Source: CAXXOK01 sp963678055 (lineage in GTDB: Bacteria > Bacillota > Clostridia > Christensenellales > Aristaeellaceae). From it: a stretch of 64,000 nucleotides of DNA. Below, in pieces: positions 34,242-43,835 of the stretch. Under the pieces are notes generated by a model that saw only the letters and a list, made by a program, of their open reading frames with translations, did no database searches and was not told where the DNA came from. Position numbers and translations under genes: made by a program. How positions within the stretch are numbered: position 1 is the stretch's first letter; every line of letters begins with the position of its first letter. The stretch spans positions 1,240,001-1,304,000 of the forward strand of contig OY782679.1 of NCBI GenBank assembly GCA_963678055.1, read 5' to 3'.

Positions 34242-35104
34242 GACCTCCTGTAGACCTTCACATTCACAGCACCTTTAGCGATGGAACCCGCACCGTGGAA
34301 GAAATCGCTGTGCTGGCGCAAGCTGGCGGCATGCAGGTGATAACCCTGACCGATCACGACAATACCAACGGACTCAAACCGATGGCCGAAGCGCTTTTAC
34401 AAAGTGGCTCCGGCATCCGGTTTATCCCGGGGATTGAACTGTCCAGCGGGGAAAACGGACTCACGCATATACTCGGGCTGGGCGTTGGAGACCAAAGCCA
34501 GCCTTTGCAGGACCAGCTTGCAGCACTTAGGCGCAAGCGCGTAGAACGTACGCGAAAAACCATCGCCGAATTGAACCGTCTGACCGGTGTTACGCTTTCA
34601 GAAAGCTTTCTTGAGGAGGCGGACGAGCAGGATCATGCGGTCGGCCGCTTGCATGTTGCACGGCAACTGGTTGCCTGGCAAATCGTGCGGACTGTGGAAG
34701 AAGCCTTTTCCAAGTATCTTGGACTGGGGAAGCCCGCATTCATCCCGCTGGAGCATATCTCCACGGAAGCTGCGATTGACACCCTGCGCAAGTCCTGCGC
34801 TGTACCTGTGCTGGCGCATCCCATGCGTACCGGGCTTAGGGGTGCGGAGCTGGAGCACCTGATTGTTCACCTGAAGGACGCGGGCCTGCGTGGCTTGGAA
34901 GTATTCCACCCGTCGGCCTCACGGGAGGACGCGCAGTGGCTGTACGGCCTGGCGCGCAAGCACCAGCTATTGGTCACCGGCGGTAGCGATTATCATGGCG
35001 ACCGCAGTATGCGGACCAAAATCGGTGAGTATCCTGCGGGGTGGATCACCTGGCAGCAGGATGTTGAAACCCTGCAAGACGCGATTAACGATACTGACCT
35101 GTAA
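34238..35104 (+). CDS. PHP-domain phosphoesterase (RNase AM / nucleoside bisphosphate phosphatase-like)
   Basis: A 288-residue PHP protein. Metal ligands are visible in DLHIHSTFSDG (residues 6-16), TDHDN, GIELSS, AHPMR and the C-terminal GGSDYHGD. The length and insert fit the YciV/RNase AM family that degrades 3',5'-bisphosphates or short RNA 5' ends. The GTG start (34238) overlaps the ftsH stop as GTGA, so translation is coupled. Confidence 0.85.
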   Translation: MRPPVDLHIHSTFSDGTRTVEEIAVLAQAGGMQVITLTDHDNTNGLKPMAEALLQSGSGIRFIPGIELSSGENGLTHILGLGVGDQSQPLQDQLAALRRKRVERTRKTIAELNRLTGVTLSESFLEEADEQDHAVGRLHVARQLVAWQIVRTVEEAFSKYLGLGKPAFIPLEHISTEAAIDTLRKSCAVPVLAHPMRTGLRGAELEHLIVHLKDAGLRGLEVFHPSASREDAQWLYGLARKHQLLVTGGSDYHGDRSMRTKIGEYPAGWITWQQDVETLQDAINDTDL

Positions 35105-35122
35105 GTAAAGGAGCCCTGCTGG

Positions 35123-36721
35123 ATGAACTACCGCGGATATAAGCCACCGCAATATACCCAGCCAACGGCACAACAGTGGAACCAGATGCAGCAGCAGGGT
35201 GTAAACCCCGCTGATATTCGTCGCGGTGTGTATCCACCTCCGATGCCGATGCCTGGCAACCCCAAAAAAAAGCGCGGTTTCCGCTGGCAGCTGATTAAGT
35301 TCCTACTGGTGCTCATCCTAGTCGGCGCGGTTGGCGGCGGCATCTATATCGGTAAAGCGTATTTGGATGTCAAACCCTATACATCGGTATTTTTGGACGG
35401 TGTATCGGTTGATGGTATTGATTTGGGCGGCATGACCTGGGAACAGGGGAACAAAGCCGTACGCAGCCAAATCTCACAGGATCTTGGTTCCTGGTATATC
35501 CGGCTTAAAAACGATAAAGGCACCTATCCGGATATTACAGCCGAGGAACTGAACATTCGCCGGGACCCGACCCAGGCACTGGAAGATGCCTGGGCTGTTG
35601 GACACGATACAGACGATGTAGACCGTAAAACCGTTTTTGAACTGCAACAGGAATTGCAGGAAGCCAAAGCCAATACCTACAGCTTTTCATCCGTCGCCTA
35701 TGATGCGGATACCTCGCCGATAGATACGATTGTTGCCTCACTTGCCCAGGGTGCATATATCGCGCCGCAGGATGCTCAGATGATCTCCTTCAACCCCGAT
35801 AGCATCACCGAGCCATTCACTTTCCAGCCCGAAGTAGTCGGGCGGAAGCTGCTCGACGCCGATGCGCTGAAAGCCCAAATTCTGGAGATGGTTTCATCCT
35901 TTGAATCCGGGGAAATCATGATGCAGACGGAAGAAATTATGCCGGAGACGACGGTTGCAGATCTGCATAAACTGTATGCACTGCGCGGGCGGGCTGTGAC
36001 ACCCATTGATTCGCATTCATCCGAAGCACGCAATGAAAATATCAAAAACGCGTTTCGAAAAATCAACAACCTGATCCTTGATGATCGCGATAAATTCTCC
36101 TTCAACGGTGTTGTGGGCAGACGTACGCTGGAAAACGGATTTTTCCATGCGTACGAATATAACTATGGTGATTTGACGATTGGTATCGGCGGCGGTGTAT
36201 GCCAGGCGAGTACGACGGTATACCTGGCGGCGATGAAGGCCGGGTTGGAATTGCTGGATCACACACCGCATTCCGAAAAAGTAAGCTATACCGATCTGGG
36301 TATGGACGCTACTGTGGTCGATACCCGTGGGGCAGAGAAGGATATGGTATTCCGCAATAATAGCGGAGGCCAAATTTTCATTGCAGCGCATTTGTTGCAG
36401 GATCCCAACAACAGAAAGCGCTTCATGTGTGAAGTGCGTATTTACGGGCCGGATTTGGGCGATACTATATATCAGCTGACAACCGAACAGGTAAAGGTGC
36501 TGCAGCCGTCCAGCAAGGCCCGCTATTATGATGATGAAGACGGCGAACACGTCACCTATACCGATGAGTATGAAAAGCGAAGTGACGCTACGGTTGGTTA
36601 TGTCTATGATACCTACCGCGAAACCTATGTAAACGGCGAGCTAGTCGACCGTGACAAACTAACCACCAGCACCTATCCGGCACGTTCGGAATCGTTCTGG
36701 CGAGGGGTTACGAAACGGTAA
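35123..36721 (+). CDS. VanW-family membrane-anchored envelope protein
   Basis: A 532-residue protein with a 50-residue proline- and glutamine-rich cytoplasmic head, one membrane helix (about residues 55-75, LIKFLLVLILVGAVGGGIYI), an outer domain like the putative peptidoglycan-binding domain found with YkuD/VanW proteins, and the VanW domain (FSFNGVVGRRTLENGFF, IGIGGGVCQASTTVYLAAMKAGLE, HTPHSEKVSYTD). The function of VanW is unknown; it is often linked to cell wall or glycopeptide response. ATG follows AAAGGAG. It is the third gene of the ftsH operon and converges with the next gene, 6 bp away. Confidence 0.88.
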   Translation: MNYRGYKPPQYTQPTAQQWNQMQQQGVNPADIRRGVYPPPMPMPGNPKKKRGFRWQLIKFLLVLILVGAVGGGIYIGKAYLDVKPYTSVFLDGVSVDGIDLGGMTWEQGNKAVRSQISQDLGSWYIRLKNDKGTYPDITAEELNIRRDPTQALEDAWAVGHDTDDVDRKTVFELQQELQEAKANTYSFSSVAYDADTSPIDTIVASLAQGAYIAPQDAQMISFNPDSITEPFTFQPEVVGRKLLDADALKAQILEMVSSFESGEIMMQTEEIMPETTVADLHKLYALRGRAVTPIDSHSSEARNENIKNAFRKINNLILDDRDKFSFNGVVGRRTLENGFFHAYEYNYGDLTIGIGGGVCQASTTVYLAAMKAGLELLDHTPHSEKVSYTDLGMDATVVDTRGAEKDMVFRNNSGGQIFIAAHLLQDPNNRKRFMCEVRIYGPDLGDTIYQLTTEQVKVLQPSSKARYYDDEDGEHVTYTDEYEKRSDATVGYVYDTYRETYVNGELVDRDKLTTSTYPARSESFWRGVTKR

Positions 36722-36727
36722 GCAGCG

Positions 36728-37459
36728 TTACCGCGGCTTTTTCGGCCCGCTTTTTTCCCACAGACTGTATTGATCATCATTCTTGAGCGCAGACAGCAAC
36801 GTCTCCTGCAAATGGGGATAGCGTTTGGCCAGCTCATATAGAAGCTCTTTCATCTCCTGGCGCTTGGTGTTCCCGTTGGCGGGACACGAATTGTGCATCA
36901 CGGGGAGGGAGAGCTTTTTTTGCATGTGGATAACATCCTTCTCCGGCATATAGACCATCGGCCTGATGACGGTGATATCGCTGCGGCTCATATAGGTTTT
37001 GGGATGGAACACATGAAAACGGCCTTCGAAAATCAAGCTCATTAACAATGTTTCCAATGCATCTTCCCGGTGATGTGCCAGCGCCAGCTTGTTACAGCCC
37101 AGCTCCTTGCTGATATCACACAGCATGGCCCGCCGCATTTTGGCGCATAGGGGACAGGGGCTGCGGTCGTTGCGCAGTTCGAATAAAATTTGGTACAAAT
37201 CCGTATATCGCACAGTTAGGGGAACATCTTCCGCCTTGCAAAATTCTTCAACGGCCGTGGTATCAGGCGGCTCTTCTCCCATAGTCAGCATAATGGCCTG
37301 CAAGGTGAAATCCTTGCGTACTCTACGGTATAGCGACAGTCCGTGAGCTAAAAGCAGACTGTCCTTACCACCGGATACCCCGACGGCGACATGGTCGCCG
37401 GGTTGAATTAAATCGTAATCCTGATCGGCGCGCCGTATGCGCCCTAGTGTTGTCTTCAA
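36728..37459 (-). CDS. TtcA-like tRNA thiolation ATPase
   Basis: A 243-residue ATP pyrophosphatase with the PP-loop motif GVSGGKDSLLLAHGL and a CPLC cysteine pair, then ALAHHREDALETLLMSL, matching the TtcA/TilS group. The CPLC motif and lack of the TilS C-terminal domains favour TtcA-type 2-thiocytidine formation at tRNA position 32, with cluster ligands Cys-x2-Cys plus a later Cys (NSCPANG). The start is TTG 37459 with AGGGA upstream. The gene converges with the VanW gene. Confidence 0.85.
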   Translation of the reverse strand: MKTTLGRIRRADQDYDLIQPGDHVAVGVSGGKDSLLLAHGLSLYRRVRKDFTLQAIMLTMGEEPPDTTAVEEFCKAEDVPLTVRYTDLYQILFELRNDRSPCPLCAKMRRAMLCDISKELGCNKLALAHHREDALETLLMSLIFEGRFHVFHPKTYMSRSDITVIRPMVYMPEKDVIHMQKKLSLPVMHNSCPANGNTKRQEMKELLYELAKRYPHLQETLLSALKNDDQYSLWEKSGPKKPR

Positions 37460-37634
37460 ATAAATATCCGTCCCTTCCCTGAATATTTCATCATTGTATC
37501 ACACCGTAATTGCTGTGCAAAGTGCTATGTACGCGCAACTCTGGGTTAATGGCGGCGTTGAAGTGCCTGACAATGTTGTATACAGCGTTTGCATACAAGC
37601 TGCTTAAAAATGCAAAATACAAACAAGAAACCGA

Positions 37635-37663
37635 TTGACCTGCCGGAAAAACTACAATATAAT
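37635..37663 (+). promoter_or_regulatory. Promoter of the branched-chain amino acid transport operon
   Basis: TTGACC (37635-37640), 17 bp, perfect TATAAT (37658-37663). The intergenic stretch 37460-37634 upstream shows nothing else I can support. Confidence 0.82.
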
Positions 37664-37715
37664 ACATGACATACAAGGGGGTATATGCCATTCAAGCATT
37701 CATATGCTCTTTTGC

Positions 37716-37741
37716 CGTACCCATCGAATTTATTGGGTACG
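37716..37741 (+). promoter_or_regulatory. Stem-loop in the livJ leader
   Basis: CGTACCC and GGGTACG pair with a 12-base loop, 31 bp before the start codon and just upstream of the GGAGG site. It may affect translation or stability. I see no amino-acid-rich leader peptide. Confidence 0.4.
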
Positions 37742-37772
37742 AGGGAAAACGAAATATCGAGGAGGAAAAGGT

Positions 37773-38918
37773 ATGAAAATCAAACGGCTTGTATCCATTC
37801 TACTTTGCGTCATGATGCTCGCAATGGGTGCTTCTGCAGCACTTGCTGAAGACACCATCAAAATCGGTCACATCACCCCGCTGACCGGCGCTATTGCTGC
37901 GTACGGCGTTGCGGTGAGCAATGGTGTCAATCTGGCGGCGGCAGAGATCAACGCGGCGGGCGGTGTGCTCGGCAAGCAGATCGAAGTCATCACCAAAGAC
38001 AACCAGTTCGACGTCGCCGAGACCGTCAGCGCGTTCAACACGCTGCTGGGTGAAGATGTTGTAGCCATGATCGGCGCAATCGCTTCGTCCAGAACCGCCG
38101 CTATCACAAGCTTGGCAAACGATGAGGGCATTGTGCTGATCACGGCAACCTCGACGGCTGATGCCATCACCACCGAGGATGACTACGTGTTCCGTGCCTG
38201 CTTCAAAGACAGCTTCCAGGGCAAGATGTGTGCTGCTTTTGCAGCTGATCAGGGCTGGACCAAAGCTGCCATCCTGTACGCTAACGGCGATGCCTATTCC
38301 TCCGGCCTGCGCGATGCATTTGTAGCCGCTGCACCCGATTATGGCATTGAAATCGTAGCCGAACAGTCCACCTCCGATACACAGGCAGTTGACTTCTCCT
38401 CGCAGCTGGCCACCATCACGGCCTCCGGCGCAGAAATGCTCTTTGCCCCCTACTATTATGACACCGTTGGCCCCAAAATCATCCCTCAGGCTCGCGAAGC
38501 CGGGTTTGAAGGCGCTATCGTTGGCGCAGATGGATTTGACGGCACCGAAGCGTATGCAGTTGGCGATCTGGCTGCCTACAGCGATGTGTACTTCACCAAC
38601 CACTATTCTCCCGAAGATCCTGCTGAAAAAGTGCAGAACTTCATCGCCGCTTACAGCGAAGCGTATGATCCCGCATCTTTGAACGCACTGGCCGCACTGG
38701 CGTATGACGCCATGTACATGGTTGCCGATGCGATCGAGACTGCCGGTTCTACCGACCTTGACGCGATTCGCGATGCGATGGCCGGCATGCACTATGTTGG
38801 CGTCACCGGCGACATGACCTTGGACGAAACCGGCACACCGGCCAAGTCCGTTGCTATCCTGACCTTTGCTGAGAAGGACGGCGCTCTGGTGCAGAAGTTC
38901 GTGACCTCGCAGAACTAG
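37773..38918 (+). CDS. livJ: Branched-chain amino acid ABC transporter, substrate-binding protein
   Basis: A 381-residue periplasmic-binding-type protein, exported and probably lipid-free: the signal peptide (residues 1-25) ends ASAALA with no lipobox cysteine in view. The mature part has the Leu/Ile/Val-binding fold (TIKIGHITPLTGAIAAYG, GAIASSRTAAI, YDAMYMVADAIE). ATG 37773 follows GGAGG; frames reaching back to 37635 start at the promoter. It delivers leucine, isoleucine and valine, or possibly other amino acids, to the permease encoded downstream. Confidence 0.93.
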   Translation: MKIKRLVSILLCVMMLAMGASAALAEDTIKIGHITPLTGAIAAYGVAVSNGVNLAAAEINAAGGVLGKQIEVITKDNQFDVAETVSAFNTLLGEDVVAMIGAIASSRTAAITSLANDEGIVLITATSTADAITTEDDYVFRACFKDSFQGKMCAAFAADQGWTKAAILYANGDAYSSGLRDAFVAAAPDYGIEIVAEQSTSDTQAVDFSSQLATITASGAEMLFAPYYYDTVGPKIIPQAREAGFEGAIVGADGFDGTEAYAVGDLAAYSDVYFTNHYSPEDPAEKVQNFIAAYSEAYDPASLNALAALAYDAMYMVADAIETAGSTDLDAIRDAMAGMHYVGVTGDMTLDETGTPAKSVAILTFAEKDGALVQKFVTSQN

Positions 38919-38941
38919 GCAACCCAGCGTAGTATCTATCG

Positions 38942-38975
38942 GTGTGCGAAAGCGCCGCAAGGCGCTTTCGCACAC
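38942..38975 (+). terminator. Intercistronic stem-loop between livJ and livH
   Basis: A perfect 15-bp stem closed by a GCAA tetraloop and without a T-run, 23 bp after the livJ stop. Such hairpins after binding-protein genes usually stabilise the upstream mRNA and lower expression of the permease genes. Confidence 0.7.
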
Positions 38976-39003
38976 AGTATTGTTTAGAAGGGCTTGATAA
39001 CTG

Positions 39004-39903
39004 ATGACAGAGTTTTTGCAGCAGGTCATCATTGGGCTTAGGATCGGCAGCGTATACGCATTGATCGCTTTAGGCTATACAATGGTCTACGGCATCATCC
39101 GCCTGATTAACTTTGCACATGGCGAGTTTATTATGGTGGGCGGCTATACGCTATTTTTCATGATCCCTCTCCTGATTGGCTTTGGCTTACCAGCATGGAC
39201 CAGCGTTTTCATCGCGATTATTGTTTGCGCGTTGATCGGTGTTCTGGCGGAACTGCTTGCTTACCGGCCGGTGCGGAAAAAGGGAAACCGCATGACGGCA
39301 TTGATTACCGCAATCGGCGTCAGCCTGTTACTGCAAAATCTTGCGCAGGCTATCCCATTCATCGGGCCGAACCAAAAACCTATTACCCAAGACATATTTC
39401 CGTCAGGAAGTATCGACCTGTTCGGTGTAACGACCAATACCACGGCTATATTTACGATAGTAATTGCTGCAGTCGTCATGGTGGTACTGCAACTGTTTAT
39501 TCATAAAACAAAAATGGGGCGTGCAATGCGCGCTGTTTCAGAAAATAAGGCCGCATCCACGCTGGTGGGCATCAACGTCAACCGTACCATCGTTATTACC
39601 TTTGCTATTGGTGCCGGTTTGGCAGCTGTTGGTGCGCTGATGTACTGCGCGCAATACCGCTCGGTAACAACGACGATGGGCTCTATGCTCGGCCTGAAAG
39701 CGTTCGTAGCGGCCGTGCTGGGAGGCATCGGCTTGATTCCCGGCGCTATGCTTGGCGGTATGGTGATCGGCATGATCGAAGCGCTGGTGACAGCGTATAT
39801 CAGCTCATCGCTTGCCAATGCACTCGTGTTCGCGGTTCTCATTATCGTGCTGCTTGTTAAACCCGCAGGCATCATGGGCAAGAATGTGGGTGAAAAAGTA
39901 TGA
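39004..39903 (+). CDS. livH: Branched-chain amino acid ABC transporter, permease LivH
   Basis: A 299-residue integral membrane protein with about eight hydrophobic segments. The start (LRIGSVYALIALGYTMVYGI) and NFAHGEFIMVGGY are characteristic of LivH; the cytoplasmic EAA-like loop lies near ALVGINVNRTIV. Its ribosome site (AGAAGGG) is modest. Its stop overlaps the livM start (ATGA), indicating translational coupling. Confidence 0.95.
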   Translation: MTEFLQQVIIGLRIGSVYALIALGYTMVYGIIRLINFAHGEFIMVGGYTLFFMIPLLIGFGLPAWTSVFIAIIVCALIGVLAELLAYRPVRKKGNRMTALITAIGVSLLLQNLAQAIPFIGPNQKPITQDIFPSGSIDLFGVTTNTTAIFTIVIAAVVMVVLQLFIHKTKMGRAMRAVSENKAASTLVGINVNRTIVITFAIGAGLAAVGALMYCAQYRSVTTTMGSMLGLKAFVAAVLGGIGLIPGAMLGGMVIGMIEALVTAYISSSLANALVFAVLIIVLLVKPAGIMGKNVGEKV

Positions 39904-41027
39904 CAGACTTACGAAAGCAATCCCGCAGGGGCGTACTGACCAATATCACAGTCATTGCCTTGCTGATTCTACTGGTGTTCATTCTATCGGTTACGATGAG
40001 TAATAACAGTTATAAACGCAAGCTCGTACCGATTATCTGGCAATTATGCATATTTATCCTGCTTGGTACATCGCTTAACCTCACCATGGGCTTTCTGGGC
40101 CAGTTAACGCTCGGCCACATGGGCTTCATGGGCATCGGCGCATATACCGCTGCACTGACTGCGCTGGCACTGGAGCGTGCCGGAGTATTTAATACGAATA
40201 CCGCTTCGCCGGTCATGCTGATTCTGGTCATGCTCGGCTGCTGCATTCTGGGTGCAATTCTGGCCGGACTCGTCAGTCTGCTGATGGGTATACCAGCGCT
40301 ACGTATGCGTGGTGACTATTTGGCGATCGTTACGCTGGGCTTTGGCCTGATTATTGTCAATGTAATCGCAAACCTTCCGTTTGCGGGCGGCAATGGTCTG
40401 GCCGAGGGAACTGCCAGCTCGGTGCTGTATAAAAACGGCTTAGGGCTTAAATCATCCCTGCAAGCGGACTATGTGTATTTTCCGATTATTCTGACAATAC
40501 TTTGCGTTGCATTCATGTTCATGTTCATTACATCCAAGTACGGCCGTGCGATTAAATCCATCCGCGAAGATGAAATCGCCGCGTCTGCTTCGGGCGTGAA
40601 TACGACGTACTATAAAATCCTCACGTTTACGATTTCGGCGTTCTTCGCTGGTTTGGCCGGTGGGCTATTTGCCATTTGCACCTCCACACTGACGATAGAC
40701 TCCTTCACGTTTGCCAGTTCTTCCATCTGGAACTCCACGTTCATTGTGGTGCTGGTGGTGCTGGGCGGTATGGGATCGCTGACCGGCTCCATTGTGGCAG
40801 CCATTGGCATGTATATGCTCAACTATGAAATTAAAAACGGCGCATGGGTACAGGCGATGCCAGGCTTCATCCAGAACATTTTTGCATTCCCAATGCTGAT
40901 TTACGCGCTGGTGCTGACAGCTGTCATCATGTTTAAGCCCTATGGCTTAATGGGTACGTACGAGTTTTCTCTGCGCAGACTCTTGTTTAGAGAGAAAAAG
41001 CCTGCGATTGGAGGCGAAGCAAAATGA
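39900..41027 (+). CDS. livM: Branched-chain amino acid ABC transporter, permease LivM
   Basis: A 375-residue membrane protein with ten or so hydrophobic segments. It shows LNLTMGFLGQLTLGHMGFMGIGAYTAA and the loop KSIREDEIAASASGVN contacting the ATPase subunits (listed in short parts: TLGHMGFMGIGAY). It overlaps livH and livG by ATGA on both sides. It pairs with LivH to form the channel. Confidence 0.95.
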   Translation: MTDLRKQSRRGVLTNITVIALLILLVFILSVTMSNNSYKRKLVPIIWQLCIFILLGTSLNLTMGFLGQLTLGHMGFMGIGAYTAALTALALERAGVFNTNTASPVMLILVMLGCCILGAILAGLVSLLMGIPALRMRGDYLAIVTLGFGLIIVNVIANLPFAGGNGLAEGTASSVLYKNGLGLKSSLQADYVYFPIILTILCVAFMFMFITSKYGRAIKSIREDEIAASASGVNTTYYKILTFTISAFFAGLAGGLFAICTSTLTIDSFTFASSSIWNSTFIVVLVVLGGMGSLTGSIVAAIGMYMLNYEIKNGAWVQAMPGFIQNIFAFPMLIYALVLTAVIMFKPYGLMGTYEFSLRRLLFREKKPAIGGEAK

Positions 41028-41812
41028 GTGATAATACTGTCATTCTCAAGACCGATAAACTCGGTATCGCCTTTGGTGGCCTAAAAGCTGTGAATGATTT
41101 CAATATTGAAATTCGCCAGGGCGAGCTGGTTGGGCTGATCGGGCCTAACGGTTCCGGTAAAACCACGGTGTTTAATCTTCTAACCGGCGTATACGTTCCC
41201 ACGGAGGGGGATGTGTACCTGCTTGGCAAGAAAATCACCGGTATGAAAACCAACCGCATCGTACAGCATGGCATTGCCCGTACGTTCCAGAACATCCGCC
41301 TGTTTGGCGAGATGTCCGTGATCGAGAACGTGAAAATCGCATTCACCAAGGACATAAAATATAATCTGCTCGATACGATGCTGCGCACACCCAGATACTT
41401 TACCATTGAAGAGCAGATAGAAAAAAAGGCTATGGAATGCCTGAAAATCGTCAACCTGGACGACAAGGCGGACTACATGGCCAAGAGTTTGCCATACGGC
41501 CAGCAGCGCAAGCTGGAAATTGCCCGCGCTTTGGCCACGGACATGAAATTGCTTTTGCTGGACGAACCGGCAGCCGGCATGAACCCGACAGAAACAGCCG
41601 AGCTACTGGAATGTATCAACGATATCCGCAAGAAGTTTAATATCGCGATCTTCCTGATTGAGCATGATATGAGCCTCGTCATGAAGATCTGTGAGCGCAT
41701 TCAGGTCATCAACTTTGGCAATACCATTGCGCATGGCTTTCCCAATGAGATCGCTCATAACCCCGACGTAATCGAGGCGTATCTCGGTGAGGAGGCTGTT
41801 GAGAATGCTTAA
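41024..41812 (+). CDS. livG: Branched-chain amino acid ABC transporter, ATPase LivG
   Basis: A 262-residue ABC ATPase with Walker A GPNGSGKTT, signature-region LPYGQQRKLEIARAL (LSYGQQ-type as usual in LivG), Walker B LLLLDEPAAGMNPTE and the switch region FLIEHDM. FGGLKAVNDF at the N-terminus is typical. It overlaps livM by four bases and livF by eight. Confidence 0.95.
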   Translation: MSDNTVILKTDKLGIAFGGLKAVNDFNIEIRQGELVGLIGPNGSGKTTVFNLLTGVYVPTEGDVYLLGKKITGMKTNRIVQHGIARTFQNIRLFGEMSVIENVKIAFTKDIKYNLLDTMLRTPRYFTIEEQIEKKAMECLKIVNLDDKADYMAKSLPYGQQRKLEIARALATDMKLLLLDEPAAGMNPTETAELLECINDIRKKFNIAIFLIEHDMSLVMKICERIQVINFGNTIAHGFPNEIAHNPDVIEAYLGEEAVENA

Positions 41813-42509
41813 AATCGACAATCTGGTGGTTAATTACGGAGCCATCCAGGCATTGCGCGGCATCTCGCTGGAAGTGAACGAAGGCGAGGTTGTATCGCTG
41901 ATCGGCGCTAACGGCGCAGGAAAAACAACCACACTGCACGCCATTACGGGATTGATTCCTATCAAGTCCGGAAAAGTGGAGTATATGGGCACAGATCTGC
42001 GCAAGGTGAATGCAAGCAATATCGTCACTCTGGGCATGGCCCACGTACCGGAAGGCCGCCAGGTGTTTACACGCATGACTGTTGTGGAAAACCTTTTGAT
42101 GGGCGCTTACACCCGTAAGAACTATGCGGCGATCAATCGAGACCTGAAAAAGGTGTACAAACACTTTCCCAGGCTGGAAGAGCGCTCCAAGCAGTTGGCT
42201 GGTACCCTTTCGGGTGGTGAACAGCAAATGGTCGCCATGGGGCGCGCCATGATGTCGGCACCGAAGCTGATTGTTATGGATGAACCGTCTATGGGCCTTT
42301 CTCCGATTCTTGTCAAAGAGGTGTTCTCTATTATTGAGGACATGCACGCGGAAGGGATCACCATTCTACTGGTGGAACAGAACGCAAAAATGGCGCTGTC
42401 CGTAGCAGACCGCGCCTATGTGCTGGAGAACGGTACGATTTCCATGTCCGGTAACGCACATGATCTGCTGAACGACGAAAAGGTTCGCCAGGCATATCTG
42501 GGCGCGTAA
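41805..42509 (+). CDS. livF: Branched-chain amino acid ABC transporter, ATPase LivF
   Basis: A 234-residue ABC ATPase with N-terminal VNYGAIQALRGISL, Walker A GANGAGKTTTL, HVPEGRQVFTRMTV, signature LSGGEQQMVAMGRALM-like segment, Walker B IVMDEPSMGLSP and switch LLVEQN. ATG 41805 with GAGGAGG upstream is inside the end of livG; an in-frame start at 41787 is less well placed. It is the last gene of the operon; its stop is only 3 bp from the convergent mutY stop, with no terminator between. Confidence 0.95.
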   Translation: MLKIDNLVVNYGAIQALRGISLEVNEGEVVSLIGANGAGKTTTLHAITGLIPIKSGKVEYMGTDLRKVNASNIVTLGMAHVPEGRQVFTRMTVVENLLMGAYTRKNYAAINRDLKKVYKHFPRLEERSKQLAGTLSGGEQQMVAMGRAMMSAPKLIVMDEPSMGLSPILVKEVFSIIEDMHAEGITILLVEQNAKMALSVADRAYVLENGTISMSGNAHDLLNDEKVRQAYLGA

Positions 42510-42512
42510 GCC

Positions 42513-43583
42513 TTACTCTATCAATTTTAGCGCTGCCTCTTTTGCCGCCTTCATAGCGGTGGGAAGGGGCAGTGTTTTCAGTTGCGAAGCATTCACCATC
42601 TGGGCATCGTATTCGTCTAAGAAGCCCTGATTAGGTAGCTCTGTGAGTGAAAAGTGCATTAGGGTCATGTTCCACACGCGGTGGGTGAATATATGTTTGG
42701 CGTCACCCATATTGGCGCAATATTGCAGCGAAAGTCCGCGCTCTGCCCAGTAGGAATGCGCAGTATCGGGGGTCTCCATGCGCTCTACAAGACCAAATAC
42801 ATATAGACCCTGTAATAGTCGCTCGCTTCGCTTGAAAATTAAAATCGTGTTTTGGTATGTCATCAGGGATACTGCGACAGTGATCTCCACCGGTGGCTTT
42901 TTACGGTCAATCACGGGGAGCAGCGGGGCATCTCCGGCCAGGTAAGCATCGCAATAGTCCGTCAGTTGGCAGATCTCGCAGCGGGGCGCGCGGGGAATAC
43001 AAACCGTAGCGCCCAGCTCCATCAGCGCTTGGTTGAAGGGATTGGTCTTGCCTTCAGGAATGGCGTGAATCAACTGGGTACGCATAGCGCGCAGCACTGC
43101 GGGCCTGTTGATGTTTTCCCGTATGCCGGACAGGCGCGATATCACGCGCTTTACATTGCCATCGATGGCGGGTACAGGTTCGCCGAACGATATGCTCGCA
43201 ATGGCTCCGGCGGTATACTCGCCGATGCCGGGCAGTTTTCGCAGCTCTTCATAGCTGCTTGGAAATTTTCCTTGCATGGAATGGGATACGATTTTAGCGG
43301 CTTCGTGCAGGTTGCGGGCTCGACTATAGTAGCCAAGGCCCTCCCAGGCTTTGAGTACGTCTTCCTGCGGCGCGTCAGCCAGGGCGTGTACATCCGGGAA
43401 CAGCGCGAGAAAACGCTTGTAATAGGCGATGACCGCCTCGACGCGCGTTTGCTGGAGCATAATTTCGGAAATCCATACGGTATAGGGGTCGTTGGTGCGC
43501 CGCCATGGCAGGTCGCGTTTAGCGCGATCATACCAGCGAAGCAGTTCGTTAACCCATGGGGTTTTCGGGGTCAAAACAGTCAT
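42513..43583 (-). CDS. mutY: A/G-specific adenine glycosylase MutY
   Basis: A 356-residue DNA repair glycosylase removing adenine opposite 8-oxoguanine. Visible are DPYTVWISEIMLQQTRV, the helix-hairpin-helix LPGIGEYTAGAI with the catalytic Asp in VPAIDGNVKRV, the iron-sulfur cluster CIPRAPRCEICQLTDYC (C-x6-C-x2-C-x5-C) and a C-terminal NUDIX-like recognition domain. The ATG at 43583 abuts the GGGAG site; TTG at 43574 with better spacing could be the real start. Confidence 0.94.
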   Translation of the reverse strand: MTVLTPKTPWVNELLRWYDRAKRDLPWRRTNDPYTVWISEIMLQQTRVEAVIAYYKRFLALFPDVHALADAPQEDVLKAWEGLGYYSRARNLHEAAKIVSHSMQGKFPSSYEELRKLPGIGEYTAGAIASISFGEPVPAIDGNVKRVISRLSGIRENINRPAVLRAMRTQLIHAIPEGKTNPFNQALMELGATVCIPRAPRCEICQLTDYCDAYLAGDAPLLPVIDRKKPPVEITVAVSLMTYQNTILIFKRSERLLQGLYVFGLVERMETPDTAHSYWAERGLSLQYCANMGDAKHIFTHRVWNMTLMHFSLTELPNQGFLDEYDAQMVNASQLKTLPLPTAMKAAKEAALKLIE

Positions 43584-43719
43584 CTCCCGGGACGCAAAAG
43601 TCTTTTACAGGGCAAGGTTTCCATTGCATTGTACCATGAACGGCAGCGCGAAATGGAGCACAGAAAGAAATTATTCAAGTTGCACAAAAATGGAATCAGA
43701 ATTTTGACTTAAATAACGC

Positions 43720-43748
43720 TTGCACATTTGGCTGAAAAAGCGTAAACT
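43720..43748 (+). promoter_or_regulatory. Promoter of groES-groEL
   Basis: TTGCAC (43720-43725), 17 bp, TAAACT (43743-43748), followed 10 bp later by CIRCE. Confidence 0.7.
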
Positions 43749-43758
43749 AACAGTGCTG

Positions 43759-43785
43759 TTAGCACTCGTTCTAGTTGAGTGCTAA
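43759..43785. promoter_or_regulatory. CIRCE operator of groES-groEL
   Basis: A second perfect TTAGCACTC-N9-GAGTGCTAA, binding HrcA. The spacer differs from the dnaK operon site, as expected. Confidence 0.97.
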
Positions 43786-43835
43786 CAAATGAAAATCTTG
43801 ATCAACTATATCAATAAGGATAGGGAGGCACTCTC

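Noticed and set aside
37800..39032. 410-codon open frame antisense to livJ
   Set aside because: Same kind of shadow; livJ is clearly real on the other strand with signal peptide and binding fold.
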